From the NCBI GenBank assembly GCA_037903475.1, contig JBAJFG010000234.1, positions 496,001-560,000 of the forward strand: a stretch of DNA of 64,000 nucleotides, written 5' to 3'. The DNA is from Ancylostoma caninum (lineage: Eukaryota > Nematoda > Chromadorea > Rhabditida > Ancylostomatidae). The notes under the pieces were generated by a model. The model made no database searches. It had not been told where the DNA came from and worked only from the letters and a program-made list of their open reading frames with translations. The position numbers and the translations under genes are program-made. This document shows positions 61,847 to 64,000 of this stretch, one piece after another; the first letter of the stretch is position 1, and each line of letters opens with the position of its first letter.

Positions 61847-63964
61847 TACAGGGTGGTCGAAAAGTTTGGGCGCCTCATTTGGCGCTCTTGTTTTTATATT
61901 TTCGACTTTTATCACGCCTTTGTTTTACATATTTTAGGAACGCCATAAAATCCTCTTCTTTTTCACTTACATCTCAGTTGGATTTCTTAGCCCATCCGAG
62001 CGTGCCCACACCGCGAATCCATTGTAACCCTCCCGCAGTCCGGAGAGCCCACTGCAGCAATAGAAAGAGGAACTTTATAACTCTTGCGAACAGCGCTGAA
62101 GATCATCAAGCTATGGAAGGCTGAAGAGAATATCAAACTGGAAAGAAAAGCAGACCATCTCCGATCGGTGAACACAAGGTTTCCTGCGATCATTTGAAAG
62201 AGGACAACCTGAGTTGAGGTGCGAGCGCGAAAAAGATGGCCAAAAGTCGGAGTTTTGCACGTTTTTCCGTCTAAGTAATTGTCAGAAAGAAGCTGAGACT
62301 TTGCCGCTATTATTACATCTAACCGTTGTTATCACCGTTGACAGGCTTGATGAGGTTGCTGAGCGTCTGACAGGTGCGCCGCACCTAAGGTGTTCTATGG
62401 ACTGATGAGAAACATTGCCCTATTTGGGTTGTTCAGGGCGTCTAAACGCACCGCCAATTTACCAAGCAAAGTGAGCAACATTCTTGAGAAAAGGGAGCCA
62501 TCATAGGGTTGTTGCATATCGGCGCTGTAATGGTTTGAGAAACAGTGACCACAAGTGCGAGGATATCTCTGATTCTCATGAACAAAATCGAAAAAAGCAC
62601 GCCATTTTGTAGAAGGACGGGATTCTTGGAGAAGTGCTCGTCCGATGGGTACGGGCGAATGCCAACACAATTCCTTAGAAAAGGGGAATCTCCAGCTCAG
62701 GCTCGAACCAGACTTGGCGGCGGAGGTATGGGCGATGCCCGCGCTTTGTGACCACTCGGCTTCCTGGGGCGTCGTGGGGCGGCGAGGGGCTGCCTTCAGC
62801 GCAGTATGCCTCGAATTTAAGGACTGAAATTTACCGCAGGAGGAATCTGAAAATTAGTAAAAATGATCAAAACAACCACGAGTACACTTAGAGACATTTC
62901 TACAGAGTTACAAATCGTGTTCAAAGCTTTTAAATTAATTTTAATGTTTTAAAAGGGATTTAGCCAACTAAAAAATAAACGGGATGATGGGCTAGATCCT
63001 ATTAATAAGTATGTAGCAGATGCGGGGAACAACGCAATAGTGATGTAAGGCCAGCGAATAGATTGCGGATCCATGAAACCATTGATATACTAACGATTGA
63101 TGCTAATGTTTCTCCGACTCTTTCTTCTTTTTTGCTTTCCATAGTGTGTTTTCGTTCACAAATCTTCAATTTCGGTGCCTATTTGTTCTAAAGTGACGAT
63201 TTCAGAAGAAATTTACATCTGTTCATCAATATCTACGGGTTATTTTTTATAGTTGCTCATACGAATGAGGAATAACGAGTGTTTCTCTTCAATGAACCAA
63301 ACCTTCCCCTGATGACGCCCCTTGCCGCTTGAAGAAGCCGAGCCGGTTCGGCTTCCTGAGGCGTCGTCGCGCGTCGACGCGCGGTGCAGCCGGCCGACGC
63401 TGCAATGCGCAAGGTATGGTCGACCTAATTTGTCTTGGCGACGGCCGCCGCTCGCCGCCCGAGGAAGCCGGACGAGGCCGCGTCGTTCGATTCGCATACT
63501 GCGCGTGGAAGCCGACGCGCCCCGCCGCTGTTCGCCGTCGAGTCTGGTTCGAGCCTCACGAGGACAGAACACCACTGCCTACCTAAAAGAGGCGTCCCCA
63601 GGATTTCTTACTAGGATTTGAGACTCTTCCTGCACGCGAGACTTGAACACATTGGATTTCTCCGTTGGAGGTTCCATGGAGGAAACACTAGAGAACAAGA
63701 ATAACACGAAACCATAACATGAACAGCGCTAACCCTGTAGTGCTGGTCAGAAATTGGTGAGGACTACCTGCGCGCATAGGGGGTTTCGTGATGGCAAGAC
63801 TGAAGGCCTGTACCGAAGCCGGGGAATGCAACTTCTAAAAATTTCTTGTGAAGCTGATTTTTCACGTGGTTGCCGGCTGTTACAGTAGGAAAAATAAAAT
63901 ATTTGCAGCCAGAAAAGGAGAGATGACGTTTTATGTGACGCCCATACTTTTCGGCCACCCTGTA
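61847..63964. mobile_element. Decayed mariner-type element (2.1 kb)
   Basis: TACAGGGTGGTCGAAAAGTT at 61847 and the inverted end at 63964 carry the same TIR as the MITE at 2137-2702. Inside, a plus-strand remnant near 62390 reads VLWTDEKH, the first catalytic-aspartate block of mariner transposases, followed by stops and frameshifts. The rest of the transposase is hard to follow, so the copy is inactive. It contains GC-rich repeat copies at 62698-62830 and 63330-63560. Confidence 0.6.
62698..63560. repeat. Two inverted copies of a GC-rich repeat inside the mariner remnant
   Basis: 62698-62830 and the reverse complement of 63330-63560 share GGCTCGAACCAGACT, CGCAGTATGC, GGCGGCGAG and GGCTTCCT phrases in the same order. 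The second copy is longer and reaches very high GC. Sequence such as GGTTCGAGCC resembles a pol III box B, so a SINE origin is possible. Open frames here are low-complexity Arg-rich by-products. Confidence 0.45.
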
Positions 63965-64000
63965 TACTGGCTTCTGTCTCAATCAAGCCTGTGCCATAAA

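Noticed and set aside
63240..63621. Arg-rich open frames of about 100 codons on both strands
   Set aside because: They lie in a very GC-rich repeat where stops are rare; similar sequence recurs inverted at 62.7 kb.
1..64000. CRISPR arrays, bacterial operons, prophage or toxin-antitoxin systems
   Set aside because: The window is spliced eukaryotic DNA; repeats present are tandem or inverted elements without regular unique spacers and cas genes.

Overview
The window is nuclear DNA from a multicellular animal, and everything points to a nematode, most likely a clade V parasite of the hookworm/strongylid type. Exons are short (30-260 bp), introns are either about 50-60 bp or several hundred to 3000 bp, acceptors are mostly TTTCAG-like, and the repeats are RTE-type LINEs, mariner-type ends and many small inverted-repeat elements. 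No bacterial operons, CRISPR arrays or rRNA genes are visible. The organism assignment is inference; the gene models below were built by hand from splice signals, reading phase and protein resemblance.

Layout. 1-310 (minus): 5' end of a SAM-dependent methyltransferase gene running off the window. 0.4-6.2 kb: repeats, including a terminal-inverted-repeat (TIR) element with GGCTGACCGCGG arrays, a mariner-ended MITE and a decayed RTE retrotransposon. 6.2-11.1 kb (minus): a coiled-coil/RING E3 ligase-like gene and, just upstream, a short UBA-like coding unit that may be its N-terminal part. 11.5-12.4 kb (plus): weak hypothetical coding region. 15.1-22.7 kb (minus): an unidentified conserved-looking gene with several phase-consistent exons, broken up by repeats and a tRNA-like relic. 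23-28 kb: gene-poor, with a ~120-bp tandem repeat.

28.2-36.7 kb (minus): a complete 15-exon TRMT1/Trm1 gene (tRNA guanine-26 N2-dimethyltransferase; 1641 nt, 546 codons plus stop in this model). 38.6-59.7 kb (plus): a large gene of more than 40 exons whose predicted protein follows vertebrate CABIN1 (calcineurin-binding protein 1, HIRA histone-chaperone complex) along most of its length. The two genes are divergent, separated by 1.9 kb that holds two fold-back elements. 59.7-64 kb: an ATTC microsatellite and a 2.1-kb decayed mariner-type element containing GC-rich inverted copies of another repeat.

How the parts relate. TRMT1 acts in tRNA modification and CABIN1 in chromatin assembly; nothing indicates that the neighbours form one pathway. 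What stands out is the density and variety of small DNA transposons in introns: one 416/425-bp family occurs once in a TRMT1 intron and once, inverted, in a CABIN1 intron, and two elements carry arrays of short GC-rich subterminal repeats. I did not find a clearly new multi-gene system.
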